Shown here one piece after another: positions 21,913 to 34,080 of a DNA stretch of 64,000 nt (position 1 is its first letter; each line of letters begins with the position of its first letter). Below the pieces are notes generated by a model, which did not search any database, was not told the origin of the DNA, and was given only the letters and a program-made list of their open reading frames with translations. The position numbers and the translations under genes are program-made. The stretch spans positions 5,880,632 through 5,944,631 of the forward strand of contig OX457057.1 in NCBI GenBank assembly GCA_949752795.1, in the 5' to 3' direction. Origin of the DNA: Hyperoodon ampullatus (taxonomy: Eukaryota; Chordata; Mammalia; Artiodactyla; Ziphiidae).

Positions 21913-24554
21913 GGAAAAATAACTTTAAAACAAACATGAAAAAATTTTAACTTAATTTAATTTAATATTATGGACCAAATATATACTAATTTATGAATTG
22001 TATGTCTTTACCACCCATGCAAACATTTCTAGGCTATCAAAGAACATTGACACCTGTAGTAATTAAATCCAGTCATCTCTGATATTTTCCTACCTTTGTC
22101 ACATAAAAGCAATTTTTTTTTATTTTGAAGATTTCTCTGTTGAAGTGGAAAAACAGCACATTCAACACTGGCTGGGTTTGCCACTTATTTAGATGTAGGG
22201 TGTATGTGCTCCATTACTACACTTGCTCAAGGCCCACAAGTGGTAGTGAATGTGTGGAGAGGCACATAGTAGGAAGTCAAGAAACCTTTCTTGAATGAAT
22301 GGAGTGATTGAATGAATGAGTGAATGAACGAATAACTCCAGTCTCAGAGTCTGCCTACTTCTTCACGACCTAAGGTTTTACTTCTCCCCCTCTTCCTTGG
22401 GAAATCGTTCTGGTATGTAAACCCCAGCCAAAGCTGTACAGTTTTCCTTTCTCACATTTGCTTTTCTGCAAATGGCTCACATTTACTGAGGGTTTGCTAC
22501 CTGCGAGACACTGTTTTGTGTTTACATAGTCCCCTAAATTATACCTCACAGCATCCTTCATCCCTAGGGCACAAGAAGCTGGGTAGCCTGCCCAGTGTCC
22601 CCTGGCTGGAAAGGAGCCAAGAAAGGGTTCAAACTCAGCTGTCTGGCTCCAAAGCCCATGCTCCTACCAAGGACTCTTAACCTTTCATCTTGTAGACCTG
22701 ATACTTGTGGTGCCCCACAGAATAATGTTCTTAAGTTTGTAAATATAATACAAAGGATTACAAAGGAGACCTATTGTACTGAAATATACTTACCAAATAT
22801 TTAAAAACCGATTTGTGATGTAGTAATACATGGACTTCTTCATGATCACATACCTTCACATTCACCTTTGGGTAAATGGTATTTGGGGATATCTGCAAGA
22901 ACCGTAATGTGATATGAAAATAACTGATTTCTATTGGTGCAACACCACAGGTACTGTTTCTTTGTCTATGTTTGTGAATTTTTTAATTCAAAATTATAGG
23001 CTAGGTTTCCATTAGAGATTAGTGAAAATGAAAGAGGTAGTTTTCCCCATCCAAATTCACACACCCCTGAACTTTGTGCCCCTTGGGCATCTGCGGACCC
23101 TCACATCACAACCCCTGTACCAAGTCCCTTTGCTGCCTTTCAGGCCAAGATAAATGTCTTGTTTTGAGACAGGTACTCAAAGCTTAAATAGGTTTAGCTC
23201 TGGGAATCTGCTCTGACTCTTAAGAAGAGCCATTGGCACTTTATTTTTTTCAAATCCTTCCATGAAATCCTGTCACTGTATCTCAAGGCAAAAACTCTAA
23301 CTATACAATTCTTACCTCTCATCTTCTTCACCAAGATGGTACATCTTTATGGCATATCATTTCCTCTGTTCCTCTCCCGTGATCCCATCACCACTGAATT
23401 TAAACAGATTGCAACTATTGATAAATAAATGTTTTCTAATCTTAATAATAGCAAATACTTACGGGTTGCTTCCTGCATTGCAGTAGTGTTTCAGCACATT
23501 ATTTTATGTAGCCTCTTACCAATTCTAGGAGGTAAGAACTAATGTAACTCTTCTAATGCTAAAGAAACAGAAGCTGAGAGAGTTCAAGTAACAGCCAAGT
23601 ATTAATGGCAGCATTTGAGTATTTATTCTAGGCCAATGTTCTAGATTTGTCTTTATAAACTCTTGTAATCCTTATGAGAACACTTTGAAGTTATCCCTGT
23701 TTTATAGGTGGGGAACCCAAGGCATGAAGGATAAGTAATTTGCTCAGGATCACTTAGCTAGCATGGGGCAGAGCTGGGCTGGACCCCAGACAGGCCACAC
23801 TCAGAGCAAATATCAATACTTTCCCACCACTCATGCTGCCACATTTAAGGAATGAGGAAGCCAGGGATGGAACGAAGTCTCATTCCAAGGTTGCCTTAAC
23901 ATTTGGCCACCGGTTGTGACTAACTCAAGAACTGCCCGTAATGGAGCTACTCATTCCTGTGAATGAATAAAAAGATGTGCTGACTCATCAACCAAGACTG
24001 AGACTGTCAACTCAGTGGTTTGAGAGCTGAGTCGAAAACCACAATCTCATATACGTGAATGATTGCCAAGAAACTGAGAGTTTAAACTTTGAGAAATGTT
24101 ACAAAGAGTGGAATCAATAGCCCATAGTAGCCACTTTTTAGAGGGAGCCAAACTAACCAAAATAATAATAATAACAAAATTCAAAATTTTTTAAAAGTTA
24201 AGAGCTTGTCATCAAAAACTATTAAGTAAACAAGTGTTCTGTATTTTTAAATTCTGCTGGAGAGAGTTGCCATGAGCCACTAAGGGTTGGGCTGCAAATG
24301 ACAACTGTTGCCACAGCAATATCACTCCAACAAGCAACGTGACCTTGAAGTTTATGACTTAGAGCTAAACGTCAAGTTCTGCCTGTAGGGTATTGGCTCC
24401 CTGCCCCTAGCATTCCCTTTAGCCCTTGGGAAGGTAGGGGTTTTAAAATGTATCTGATTATCTCATAAACTCAACTTTTGTCAACTAACATTCAAGTATT
24501 TTTCCTGCAAATAAAAAGGACAACATCAGGGATGGATTTTGTTTCCTTCCTAAT
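21913..24554. other. Intergenic sequence with scattered ancient repeats
   Basis: MIR-like text in reverse orientation at about 22470-22680, 23450-23600 and 23610-23830 (the last with 'ataggtggggaacccaag' and 'gatcacttagctagc'). L2-like text near 22240-22330. Nothing coding seen. Confidence 0.5.
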
Positions 24555-25345
24555 TTTTTTTTTATAATTTTTATTGACGTATAATTGATTAAAAATGTTG
24601 TGTTAGGGACTTCCCTGGTGGCATAGGGGTCAAGAATCCGCCTGCCAATGCAGGGGACACGGGTTTGATCCCTGGTCTGGAAAGATCCCACATGCCGCGG
24701 AGCAACTAAGCCTGTAGGCCACAACTACTGAGCCTGCGCTCTAGAGCCCACGAGCCACAAATACTGAGCTCGTGTGCTACAACTACTGAAGCCCGCCTGC
24801 CTAGAGCCCGTGCTCCACAACAAAGAGAAACGTCCACAATGAGAAGCCTGCACACCCCAACAAAGAGTAGCCCCTACTCGCCCCAAAGAGAAAGCCCGCG
24901 CAAGCAACAAAGACCCGACACAGCCAAAAAAAAAAAAAAAATGTTGTGTTAGTTTCTGCTGTACAACAAAATGAATGAATTAAACATACACAGGTATCCA
25001 CTCTTTTTCCATATAGATCATTACAGAGTATTGATGAGTTCCCTGTGCCATACGGTAGGTCCTTATTCGTTCTCTATTTTATGTATAGTAATGTGCATGT
25101 GTCCATCCCAATCTCCCAGTTTATCCCCCTCCCCCTTCCCCCTGGGAACCATAAATGTGTTTTCTACATCTGTGACTCTTTCTGTTTTCTACATAAGTTA
25201 ATTTGTACCATTTTTTTAGATTCCACGTGTAAGTGATATCATAGATCTTTCTCTGTCTGACTTATTTCACTCAGTATGACAATCCCTAGGTCCGCCCATG
25301 TTTCTGAAAATGACATTATTTTGTTCTTTTATATGGCTGAGTAAT
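24555..25345 (-). mobile_element. L1 3' end, interrupted by a SINE
   Basis: Reverse L1 tail: 'atttttattgacgtataat', then after the SINE 'gtttctgctgtacaac', 'gagttccctgtgccatac', 'tatggctgagtaatg'. Confidence 0.8.
24607..24942 (+). mobile_element. Longer CHR-type SINE with target-site duplication
   Basis: Begins ggacttccctggtggcatag and ends gacacagccaaaaa. aatgttgtgttag precedes it (ending 24606) and recurs after the A-tail. Inserted into the L1 tail. Confidence 0.92.
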
Positions 25346-25481
25346 GTTCCCTGGTGGTCCAGTAGTTGGGACTCCATGCTTTCATTGCCGAGGGCATGGG
25401 CTCAGTCCCTGGTTGGGGAACTAAGATCCTGCAAGCCGTGCAGCATGGCCAATAAATAAATAAATAAATAAATAAATAAAG
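25346..25481 (+). mobile_element. Short tRNA-derived SINE
   Basis: 'ttccctggtggtccagtag' to 'gcagcatggccaataaat', ending in (AATA)n at about 25451-25480. Confidence 0.88.
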
Positions 25482-26908
25482 CAAAAGCACATTCCCTCCG
25501 AACTTTTTAAGAGCAATCGGTGTTATCTACCAAATAATTCCACTCACTGGAGTGATGTCAATCCATTTCTTCCTCCAAGAAATCGACCTCCTCGCCTTCT
25601 GGGTTTCCATTCTAATGGAAGATCCCTGCATTAACCATTGGTTTTCACTAAGATTTTTTTCAGTGAAATGTCGCCACACTAAATAACAGTTCCCACGTAT
25701 GTGTGTGCAAACTGTGAATACTTTATATATGCCTACTGGGTCTATCCCATCCAAGCCATCTCCAAGTTTCCTTGTTACTGTCATTATTCTCCATGCCTTA
25801 TCGATTTAATAAATTCAATCCAACAAGCATTTCTTCAATGTCTAATGTAAGTGTGTCATGATCTAACCCCCTACCTTCTCCTGCTTTGAGTCCCACCACT
25901 CCCCTCTGGTCTGACTCCCTTGCCGTTTTTTAACATACTAAACGCACCTCTGCTTCAGGGCCTTTACGCTGCTCCCTCATCTAAAATCTCTTCCTCCTGC
26001 TTTCTATATGACTTCATCTTACTCAGGTTTCCTCCTCAGGAGGAAAAAAAAAAAAAAAAAGGCTTCCTTGACCACTCTCTATTCCCTGTCATTCTCCATC
26101 TCCTTTGGAGGACATTGTTTTTTCACTGCTGTGTTCATGGCACCCAGAGTAGGACTGGGCACATGACAGGCACTCAGTAAGTGCTTCCTGAATGAGTTCT
26201 GCTGTTTTGTGAGGTAGATAGATAAGGTACCATCCCAATAGCTTTTACAACCTAGAGAGGGAGGAAGAAGTTTATACACATTAGGTAAGGCCACACAGCC
26301 TTATAGATTCTATATTAGGAGGACAAACTACTATGGGAATATAGAGAAAGTTTCCTGGAGGGATTGGCACTGCAACTGGGTTTTGCAGGATGGATAATGC
26401 ATTGAAAGTATGGTACGGAAGCATAGGGGCATTCCAGTTAAGAGGGAACTGCTATGTGGAAGAATGAAGAAGGCAAGTACAGGGTATGTTCAAGGAACAG
26501 ATAAAGTGAGTTAAGGGGAGTAAGAGGCCAGAATGTGGAAGATCAGGCAGAAAAGAGGTTTGAACCACAGTGTGGAGGGATTTGAATGTCCTTGGCAAAC
26601 CTCCTACTGATTTTAATCCCCTACATAGCAGCGCACTGCCAGAGTCCGCAGATCCACAGAATGTTGCAGACATGCAAAAGGTCTCCAGGTTCACACCCTC
26701 GTGCAGCCACAGTTTAACAATCTGTGGAGTAAGTGAGCCTCAAGAAAAGAAAGGGATACAAGATGTAGGGAGTCAGGAAAGTTCTACTAGGTTCAAATGT
26801 GTGTTGCTGGGTGGAATGTTGATTACTTTGCACATTGAGAGAAACGTTGGCATAGCTCCTGGATTATATGAAGACATTACTGAAGCAGAATTAAAGAACT
26901 ACAACAGG
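25482..26908. other. Intergenic sequence
   Basis: Mostly unassigned. L2-like 3' text at 26110-26195 ('cactcagtaagtgcttcctg'), with a short A-run at 26045-26060. No gene found. Confidence 0.4.
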
Positions 26909-27109
26909 GGGTCTTCCCTGGTGGCGCAGTGGTTGAGAGTCCGCCTGCCGATTCAGGGGACGCAGGTTCGTGCCCCGGTCCGGGAAGATCCCATATGCCG
27001 CGGAACAGCTGGGCCCGTGAGCCATGGCCGCTGAGCCTGCGCGTCCGGAGCCTGTGCTCCGCAATGGGAGAGGCCACAACAGTGAGAGGCCCGCATATCG
27101 CAAAAAAAG
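26909..27109 (+). mobile_element. CHR-type SINE with perfect 14-bp target-site duplication
   Basis: Full copy with a short A-tail (7). agaactacaacagg occurs at 26895-26908 and 27110-27123. Confidence 0.95.
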
Positions 27110-27479
27110 AGAACTACAACAGGAAATAACAAAAAAGGATTCAACATTTCAATTCCTTTGAGCTTAGCGTTTTAGGTAAGAGAGATCTAGGGCCTCACCA
27201 AGCTATGGACAGGCATTACTATTCACATTTTACAACTGAAAAGGGTTTTTAAAGCTTTGATAACCCATATTGAAACCCTAATCAGATCTTACTCTACTTC
27301 CAGAAATAAGGTGCCAGTAAGAGCAGAGCACAGCAGCAGCTGTTTTCCGGGAGAAATGAGAAACAAAAAACGGAGCCCACGGCACAGCCTTGTTTTCCCA
27401 CAGGGCTCTGCAGGTTTTCCCATAAGTTATCAATGAGGTGATGAATACACAGGATGCTGCAGAGCCTGGGTTTTGATTC

Positions 27480-28100
27480 TTCAAAACACCCATGGCTCCA
27501 GAGACCGGGGACAGGGTCAACGTCGTCGTTCCCTCGCGCATCCACCTGCCTCTGCCACCAATCGGCCACCACAGCCAATCTGGGACGAAGAGGTGGGGAG
27601 CGTCGATTTCCTGCTTCCCCCTCCCAGAGCGCAACCTTCCCCGGAAGTCCGCAAGGTCGTTAAGGGGCAGCGACCCCAACGTGACTGGCCGCGTGGTTCA
27701 GGGCCCCTTCTCGCCGCCCACAAGGAGGGGACCTGAGGGGTCACGTCGCGCAGCGACTAGAGGTGGCTGCGTTGCCAGCGGCCCAACACCGTGGGCTCCG
27801 GAGCCGCGCGCCGCCCCCGCCTCCTCGCGCCCGTCCCGCCTCCTCGCGCCCGTCCCGCCCCGCCCAGTGCGGCGCGGCTCGACCAATCCGGGCGCCGCAC
27901 GACCGGGCCGACGGAAGTGGGTCTGACGTCACTGCGGGTCAGCCGGTCCGTTTCCGGCGCTCGGCTGGCCGTGGGAGTTGTTCGTCGTGGCCCAGGGCTG
28001 GGGGCGCTTTTCACACGGGGTGGGAGCAGAGGCGAAGGCATCCTCCGGGCCCCTCGCAGACCTCGGTGTCAGAATTTCCCCCCTTGAGCCAGCGCTGCTT
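27480..28100. promoter_or_regulatory. CpG island with promoter boxes, no gene assigned
   Basis: Sharp GC/CpG-rich block in AT-rich surroundings. It contains a CCAAT box (gaccaatcc at about 27880), a perfect CRE TGACGTCA (about 27924-27931), ETS-like cggaagtg and ttccgg boxes (about 27911 and 27952), GC boxes and a small tandem repeat of cctcctcgcgcccgtcccg (about 27820-27858). This is the make-up of an active housekeeping-type promoter. It lies about 5.8 kb upstream of the PARK7 promoter and about 10 kb from the TNFRSF9 promoter. Open frames across it start at GTG and look like by-products of GC richness. It may be an alternative PARK7 start or the start of a non-coding RNA. Confidence 0.7.
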
Positions 28101-28479
28101 CAAATGTCAGGGCTCGCCCACTCTTCTCCGGTCTCGCCAGCCTAACCTTTTGGGGGCTCGCAGGGGAAATTCGCAGTTCCTGTCGGACTTCTCTAGGGAG
28201 TGCCCTGAACCCAGCCTTTACTGGATATTGAAAAAATACATTTATTTGATGCCACAAATGGCTTCTTTATGCCCAGTAACTGCAATTAGAGCTTCCACCC
28301 CCCCAACCCTCCCCTGCCTTTCAGTGAAGAGAAAGGTGAAAATAAAATGACGTGGGAAATAAGATTAAAATAGGAACAAGAAATTGGTTGAAATCACATC
28401 GTAAACTTAAGTATTCTACAAATGTAAAGGATTAATCTATAGCCATAGTCAAAGAAAGGAAGGTACGTCTTATAGGGTG

Positions 28480-28770
28480 AAATCAGGACAACACCTGCAA
28501 GAATTTATCGAACACCTGCTATGTGCCAGAAGCTGCAATAGATGCTAGGGATTCAGCAGTGACCAAGACAGGAAGGTCCTATCATAGTGCTCACAGAATT
28601 AAGGGGAGACATAATAAATAAGTAAACAAAAGATAAGAAAATGCTGAATAAGTGCTATCAATGAAATAAAAGGATACATTCATAGAAAATGAGTGTAATT
28701 AAGCAAGATGTAAGTGACCCATGAAAAAATAATAAATAACCTGGCAGCAGTTTCTTTGCTATTTATTGTG
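28480..28770. repeat. MIR-like fragment and unassigned AT-rich DNA
   Basis: 'cgaacacctgctatgtgccag' near 28508 resembles MIR/L2 text. The rest is unassigned. Confidence 0.4.
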
Positions 28771-29310
28771 ATATGGCTACTTCCAGGAAGTTGCTTTGTA
28801 GAACCAGTATCAGAAGGGCCGTGGTTGGCTGTTGGCTAATGTAGGGGCTGCAAAAACTTAACCTTCTTAAAGCCTCTGGCTGGACCTGAGAATTAAATTG
28901 ACATAAGATTTAGAAAAAGCATGCAAATTAATATAAACTTTACCATGACCTGGGAGATTTTGTAAGGAATTGAAGACCCAAGGAAGAGATAAAACCTAGG
29001 TGCATATACACTGGGTTGAGCAAAAAGTGGGAATTGTGGAAAAGTAGAAGAAAATGGGGGAAATCAGAGGAAGTTGAGAGTTAATTTTAACAAAGTCTCT
29101 TTGTACAAATTCTAACAGACCCATCTCCCTCTCTGGTGATAAGAATGTTTCTTTCTTCTTGGTATAGGGAGGGCAGTTCCTACATAGGAGCCTCATTTGC
29201 TTTGGGGAAGAAAAAATGGGAATCAGAGTGCTGATTGTTTTTCATATGCCTTTAACTCAAAATAATCGATATGCTAAAGTGGCATACTTGGAGGTGGCAC
29301 GTCCTAAAGC
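28770..29310 (+). repeat. Interspersed repeat copy 1, probably an LTR
   Basis: Shares an ordered set of words with 48470-48930 ('tttttcatatgcctttaact' versus the 'tttttcaagtgcttttagct' region, both followed by caaaataatc). The family is not named here. The LTR nature is an inference from length and shape. Confidence 0.5.
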
Positions 29311-30591
29311 CCTTCACTAACATTAGCAATACCGTTTCTCCACTGTTGGATTGTGAGCTCCACAAGGCAGCTCAAGATCTCTTAAATAAATGTTGCAACA
29401 GCTGCAAGAAACTGACAATTTTAAGCTCCTTGAAAACAGGGAGAGTCTTTCAGTATGTACTTGCTCCAATGCCTAAAGACTTGTCAAATGTTGAATTAAA
29501 AATGTAGTGGATAGGATGGCATTGTTCTACCTGGAAAAAGGGACTGAACTAGGGGATGTCTTCATTTCCAGTACTAGAGCAAGGTTTTTTGGTAAGTGGT
29601 TTAATTTTTTGGCTTAGTTTTGTAAATGTGTGATGAGAAATAGGTATGAATTCTAAGGCTGAAAGAGTGTTGAGTTGCTGACTTATTAATAAGTAATATT
29701 GATAGAGTCTATGGTGGGTAGAGTGTGAAATCTGGCATCAGAATATCTGAATTGGACCAAGACTCTGCAGGACCTTACATAGTCCTTTCACCCCTCTGGA
29801 CCTCAACCTCTGCATCTGTGAAATGAAAATTATGTTAATACCTGCCAGGAAGTCTATATATAATGTTTAAAACCAACACGTGAGAAATAACAGTATTAGC
29901 GTATTGTTTTAAAATAGAGATAATTACCAGAAGAAATCATTTAAAGAGCTGAAAATATTTGCCTCTGGAGAGCAGGGCTGAAGAGTATGAAGGACAGGGT
30001 CAGAAGGCTGCTGTTTTTTCCTGATGAGCCTTTGAAGGCAGTCATCAGTGGGCTATTACTGTGCAACAAAATCTGGGTACTGCATTCTGTTCCCTGGGGG
30101 GCAGTCTCTTCCTATGGCAAGGCAAAAGTACAAGCCAGCAAACCTAATCCTCAGGTCAGTGCTTTTCAAGGCTTTGATCAGGTCATGCCTGTTAGACAAA
30201 GCAAGGACAAACCCAAAGTGCAGGTGGGGAGGAAAGAGGAAATATTTCTGAAAAATAATCCAATCTACCCTAAGTAATATTGGGTTTTAAAAATTGTAAG
30301 TAATGTATTCATTTGGCAAAAATTCACACTGACTCAGGTCCATTTCAGATCCTGATGCTGATGCAGATGTCCCAGGAGTGTTAACTCAGATTCTTTCTCT
30401 CTCTCTTTTACTGAACCTTTGTCTTGCCATTTTTATTCTGTCCTGGTTGTCTCATGCTGTGGCAGGCCACCAGTATGGTTGTCTCCTTACAAGAGTTTAC
30501 CATGGGCACTAGAGCAAAACAGCCTGTCTTCTCTTAGTTTTCCTTCCATCCATCTAAATCCCTCCTTGGTTCTTTTTTTTTTTAATATAAA
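29311..30591. other. Intergenic sequence with a MIR
   Basis: MIR in forward orientation at about 29700-29860 ('ctctggacctcaacctctgc', 'atctgtgaaatgaaaatta'). An L2-like 'gagctccacaaggcag' at 29350. Otherwise unassigned. Confidence 0.5.
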
Positions 30592-30849
30592 ACAATTTTT
30601 TTTTTGGCTGCATTGGGTCTTCATTACTGTGTGCAGGCTTTCTCTAGCTGCAGTGAGCAGGGGCTACTCTTTATTGTGGTGCTCAGGCTTTAGATGCGCG
30701 GGCTTCAGTAGTCGTAGCACGCGGGCTCAGTAGTTGTGGCTCTCGGGCTTGGTTGCTCCACAGCATGTGGGATCTTCCCAGACCAGGGATTGAACCCATG
30801 TCCCCTGCATCGGCAGGCGGATCTTAACCACTGCGCCACCAGGGAAGTC
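30592..30849 (-). mobile_element. Longer CHR-type SINE, reverse
   Basis: T-run, 'ggctgcattgggtcttcatt' ... 'ccactgcgccaccagggaag'. ccctccttg flanks both sides, a target-site duplication. Confidence 0.9.
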
Positions 30850-31249
30850 CCCTCCTTGATTATTGAAGTGTGTCTGACCACTTGTCTCCTCTCCTTCTTT
30901 GTCTCCCCTATTTCCCACACCCCTTCAAAATTAAAAGGGGGCAACTTTTGCCTGCTTCCTTCACAAACAGCCACAGGTGAAGTCATTCCAGAACTCCCAA
31001 AACACTTTCTTATTAAAATGCAAAATGACTGGAGGCACTTAAATTTTTTGCATGAGTGCAGAGTGTTGCATAAATTAATAGTTACAATTTTTAAAAATTA
31101 AATAAAAACCACTCTCACCACCATTGTAAGGATAACATGAAATATATGAAAGTGTTCTGCAAATAAAAATGGCATGTTATTTCTTGAAAAGAAACAGGTT
31201 TTTAATATCTGAATAAAAACTTTAAAAACACTGACATTTAAAAATACTG

Positions 31250-31850
31250 TTTGATCTCATACATTAATGGTGAGAATGCTAAGTGATTCAACTTGCATGG
31301 AGTTGCTCAAATTTATTTCCCACTTCTGGGAATTTACCCTCCAGTTATCCTTGCACAAGTAGGACATATGAATATGGTCAGTCAATGCAGTGCTTTTGGC
31401 AGAAAACGACTGGAAAATAACCTAAGTGTTGACGATAGGGCACCAGTAAATAATCTACGAAACGTGTCCACAATGGCATACTATTTATCCGTGGGGGAAA
31501 AAGTGAGGAGCTTCTTGATATGGAAAATCTTCAAGATATTCTTAATATGGTAGTGGCAGCAGGTAGGGAAGTGCAAAACAATATAGAGTCTGCTACATTT
31601 CTATGAGAAAGAAGGAAAATAATAGTATATACTTGTATTTGCTTGTGCATGCATAAATACTGGAAGGATGCCCAAGAAACTAAGAACATTGTTACCTAGG
31701 AGGTGGGAATGGAACTGGCTGGGGACCCGGACAGGAGTTGTCTGTTCAGTGTAACCATATCATTTTGGATTTTGAAACCAGTAGAAGTATCACTAACCAG
31801 AATTTTAAAAACATAATTTGAGATTGTTGACCTTAAAAAAAATAAAATAA
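31250..31850 (+). mobile_element. Old L1-like 3' fragment
   Basis: 'cacttctgggaatttaccct' and 'cacaatggcatactatttat' fit degenerate ORF2-end text, followed by 3' UTR-like sequence. Weakly supported. Confidence 0.5.
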
Positions 31851-32207
31851 CAAGAACTTTAGCTAGCCAAGATGAGTTTACTTGGGAATAGCAGAGGAAT
31901 TGCAATTCAGGACAAGCCAACTATGGTGAAAACCACAGGCAAGTTCAAGGAGGCCAAGGGAAGGTCAGTTTTTACTAGATTTTAGAAGGAAATTGGGGAG
32001 GGCTGTGGCGGGTTTTTTATTGGCTGCAATTATGAGCAGCTTGTTGCTGTGTCAGAAGGAAATTTTCTTTCTTTCCCTGGGGCCTGTAAGATGCAGTGAG
32101 TGATACGTGTGTTAGAACCCTCCCTTCATGGTTTCCCCAGCCCATTTTGATTTAGATTTCCTTTGTGCATTTTCACAAGATTATAATTTCAATAAATTAA
32201 TCAAATA

Positions 32208-33062
32208 CAGACACACCTCATTTTATTGCACTTCACTTTATTGTGCTTCGTAGACATTTCATTTTTTACAAATAGAAAGTTTGTGGCAACCCTGCATCAA
32301 GCAAGTCTACCAACACCATTTTTCCAACAGCGCTTGCTCCCTTCGTGTCTGTGGCACATTTTGGTAATTCTCCCAGAATTAAAAGTGGAACCTGAAAATG
32401 TAACTCAATTGCTGCGATCTCATGATCAAACTTTATCTTAAGGAGACGAGATGCTATTTCTTATGGATGCGCTAAGTAAGTGGTTTCTTGAGGTGGAATC
32501 TACTCCTGGTGAAGATGCTCTGAAATTATTGAAATGACAACAAAGGATTTAGAATATGATATCAACTTACCCGACAAAGCAGTGGCAGGACTTGAGAGGG
32601 CTGACTCCTATCTTAAAAAGTTCTAAAGCATTTGGTAAAATGCTACCAAACAGCACTGCATGCTACAGAGAAATCCTTCATGAAAAGAAGAGTCAATTGA
32701 TATATTTTCATTGTTTTAGTTTAAGAAATTGCTACAGCCGACCCCAACCTTCAGCAAGCATCACCCTATTCAGTCAGCAGCCATCCACATCCCAGGCTCC
32801 ACCAGCAAAACCCTTTCATCAGCAAAAAGATTAGGACTCCATGAAGGCTCAGGTGATGGTTAGCATTTTTTTAGGAATATTAAAAAAAAAAAAGCATATA
32901 CTCTTTTTGGACGTAATGCTATTGCGCACTTAACAGACTACAGTATAGTGTTAATATAACTTTTATTTGCACTGGAACACCAAAGAACTCGAGCGTCTCG
33001 CTTCACTGTGGTGGTCTGGGACCCGACCTGCAGTATCTCTTAAGTACACCTAGACGTGCCTG
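32208..33062 (+). mobile_element. Tigger-type (Tc1/mariner superfamily) DNA transposon, internally deleted
   Basis: Preceded by TA (32206-32207) and opening cagacacacctcattttatt. It keeps part of the pogo-like transposase region as dead text ('aatctactcctggtgaaga', 'gaaatgacaacaaaggattt', 'cagtcagcagccatccacat') and the 3' region ('gactacagtatagtgtta'). About 855 bp against about 2.4 kb for Tigger1, so it is a deletion derivative. Stops throughout. Confidence 0.8.
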
Positions 33063-33599
33063 ATTTACGTGCTCAGCTCCCTCCCTAATTCTGTGGATGC
33101 AGAAGCAGCTTTGGAATCTTTAAAAAATACTATTTTGAGAAACGAATACACGTGAAATTAGCCCCCGTAACCAAATTAGTCACAGGGGATCGGGTGACAG
33201 AGCGCGGGGAGACCCTGAAGAGTCCTAATAGAGCGGGGGCGACGAGGGAAGGCGCTCCAGGAAACAGGAACAATGCAGAGGGAGCCCTAAGTGCACAGAT
33301 GAAGCGTGAAGGAACAATTCTACAGATAGTTTGTGAAAATGCGTATTTAAAGGAAGCCGACGCACTCTCCAGACCGGCACAGCAAAAAACGTATGGCCTG
33401 CGGCAAAAAAAACCGGGTTAAATTCAGCGTGAGCCGGGGGCACGCCGGACCATGCCTCGGATGCGGGAGATTTCGGCAAGATACGTGAGTCCACAGGATT
33501 CCCGCGGTGCCGGTTGTTCCAAATGGAATCAATCCCATGCGCACAATCTCCACGCAGAAGGGCAAGTGCCCCCACCCCGTTCTCCAGGGTGGGTTCGGC

Positions 33600-34080
33600 C
33601 GGATGTGACGTAACTTGATGTGAACGACATGCGTCTGCGCAGTGCGAGGCTGAGGAGCCGGGCCGGACGGCGCGCGTCTGCGCAGTGAGGGGCGATGAGA
33701 AGCCGGACGGCAAGCGCCTGCGCAATGAGGGGCTGAGCCCGGAGCGTGGCGGCGCGCGTGCGTGCTGGGTTGCGTGCCTGCGTGCGTCCTGGGTTAGTTC
33801 GGTTCTGGCCCTGTCGTCCTCCGGGTAGAGGTGCCACCGGAACGGGCTGAGGCTCCGCGTCCTTGGGAAGAGGCGAGGTTCAGGTCGGGACCTTGGGGAA
33901 CCCGACGTGTGCGCAGGCCGTGGCGCCGCGGGCGGCGAGGGCGCGCGGGCCGCCCGCTGGACCCTCGGGGGGTCCCGGAGGCGGCGCGGACCCGGCCGGC
34001 GTCTCGCAGCGTTTGAGGAGTGGGCGGCCTTCTGAGATAAGCAGACGGCGCCGTTAGGCCGCCAGCGTAGTAGCAACGCT
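33600..34080 (+). promoter_or_regulatory. PARK7: PARK7 CpG-island promoter with triplicated NRF1-like units
   Basis: CpG-rich block ending about 0.8 kb before the start codon exon. TGACGTAA at 33606-33613 is a CREB/ATF-like site. Three direct imperfect repeats of 40-43 bp begin at 33631, 33674 and 33714, each carrying a gcgYctgcgcaRtg core (NRF1-like), followed by a g/t/c-rich 'gtgcgtgctgggttgcgtgc' stretch. No TATA box seen. Position and style fit a constitutive promoter. Confidence 0.85.
33750..33883 (+). other. PARK7: Candidate PARK7 non-coding exon 1
   Basis: PARK7 starts with an untranslated exon. A possible donor cag|gtcggg follows 33883, and gag|gttcag at 33877 is an alternative. The transcription start is a guess. 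Confidence 0.4.

Noticed and set aside
27763..28350. 195-codon open frame across the intergenic CpG island
   Set aside because: It opens with GTG, not ATG. Its composition (runs of P, R, A, S) is what GC-rich DNA gives by chance, and there is no family resemblance.
33225..34076. 283-codon antisense frame across the PARK7 promoter
   Set aside because: It starts at TTG and lies in a CpG island where stop codons are rare. No domain is recognisable and overlapping frames are also open.
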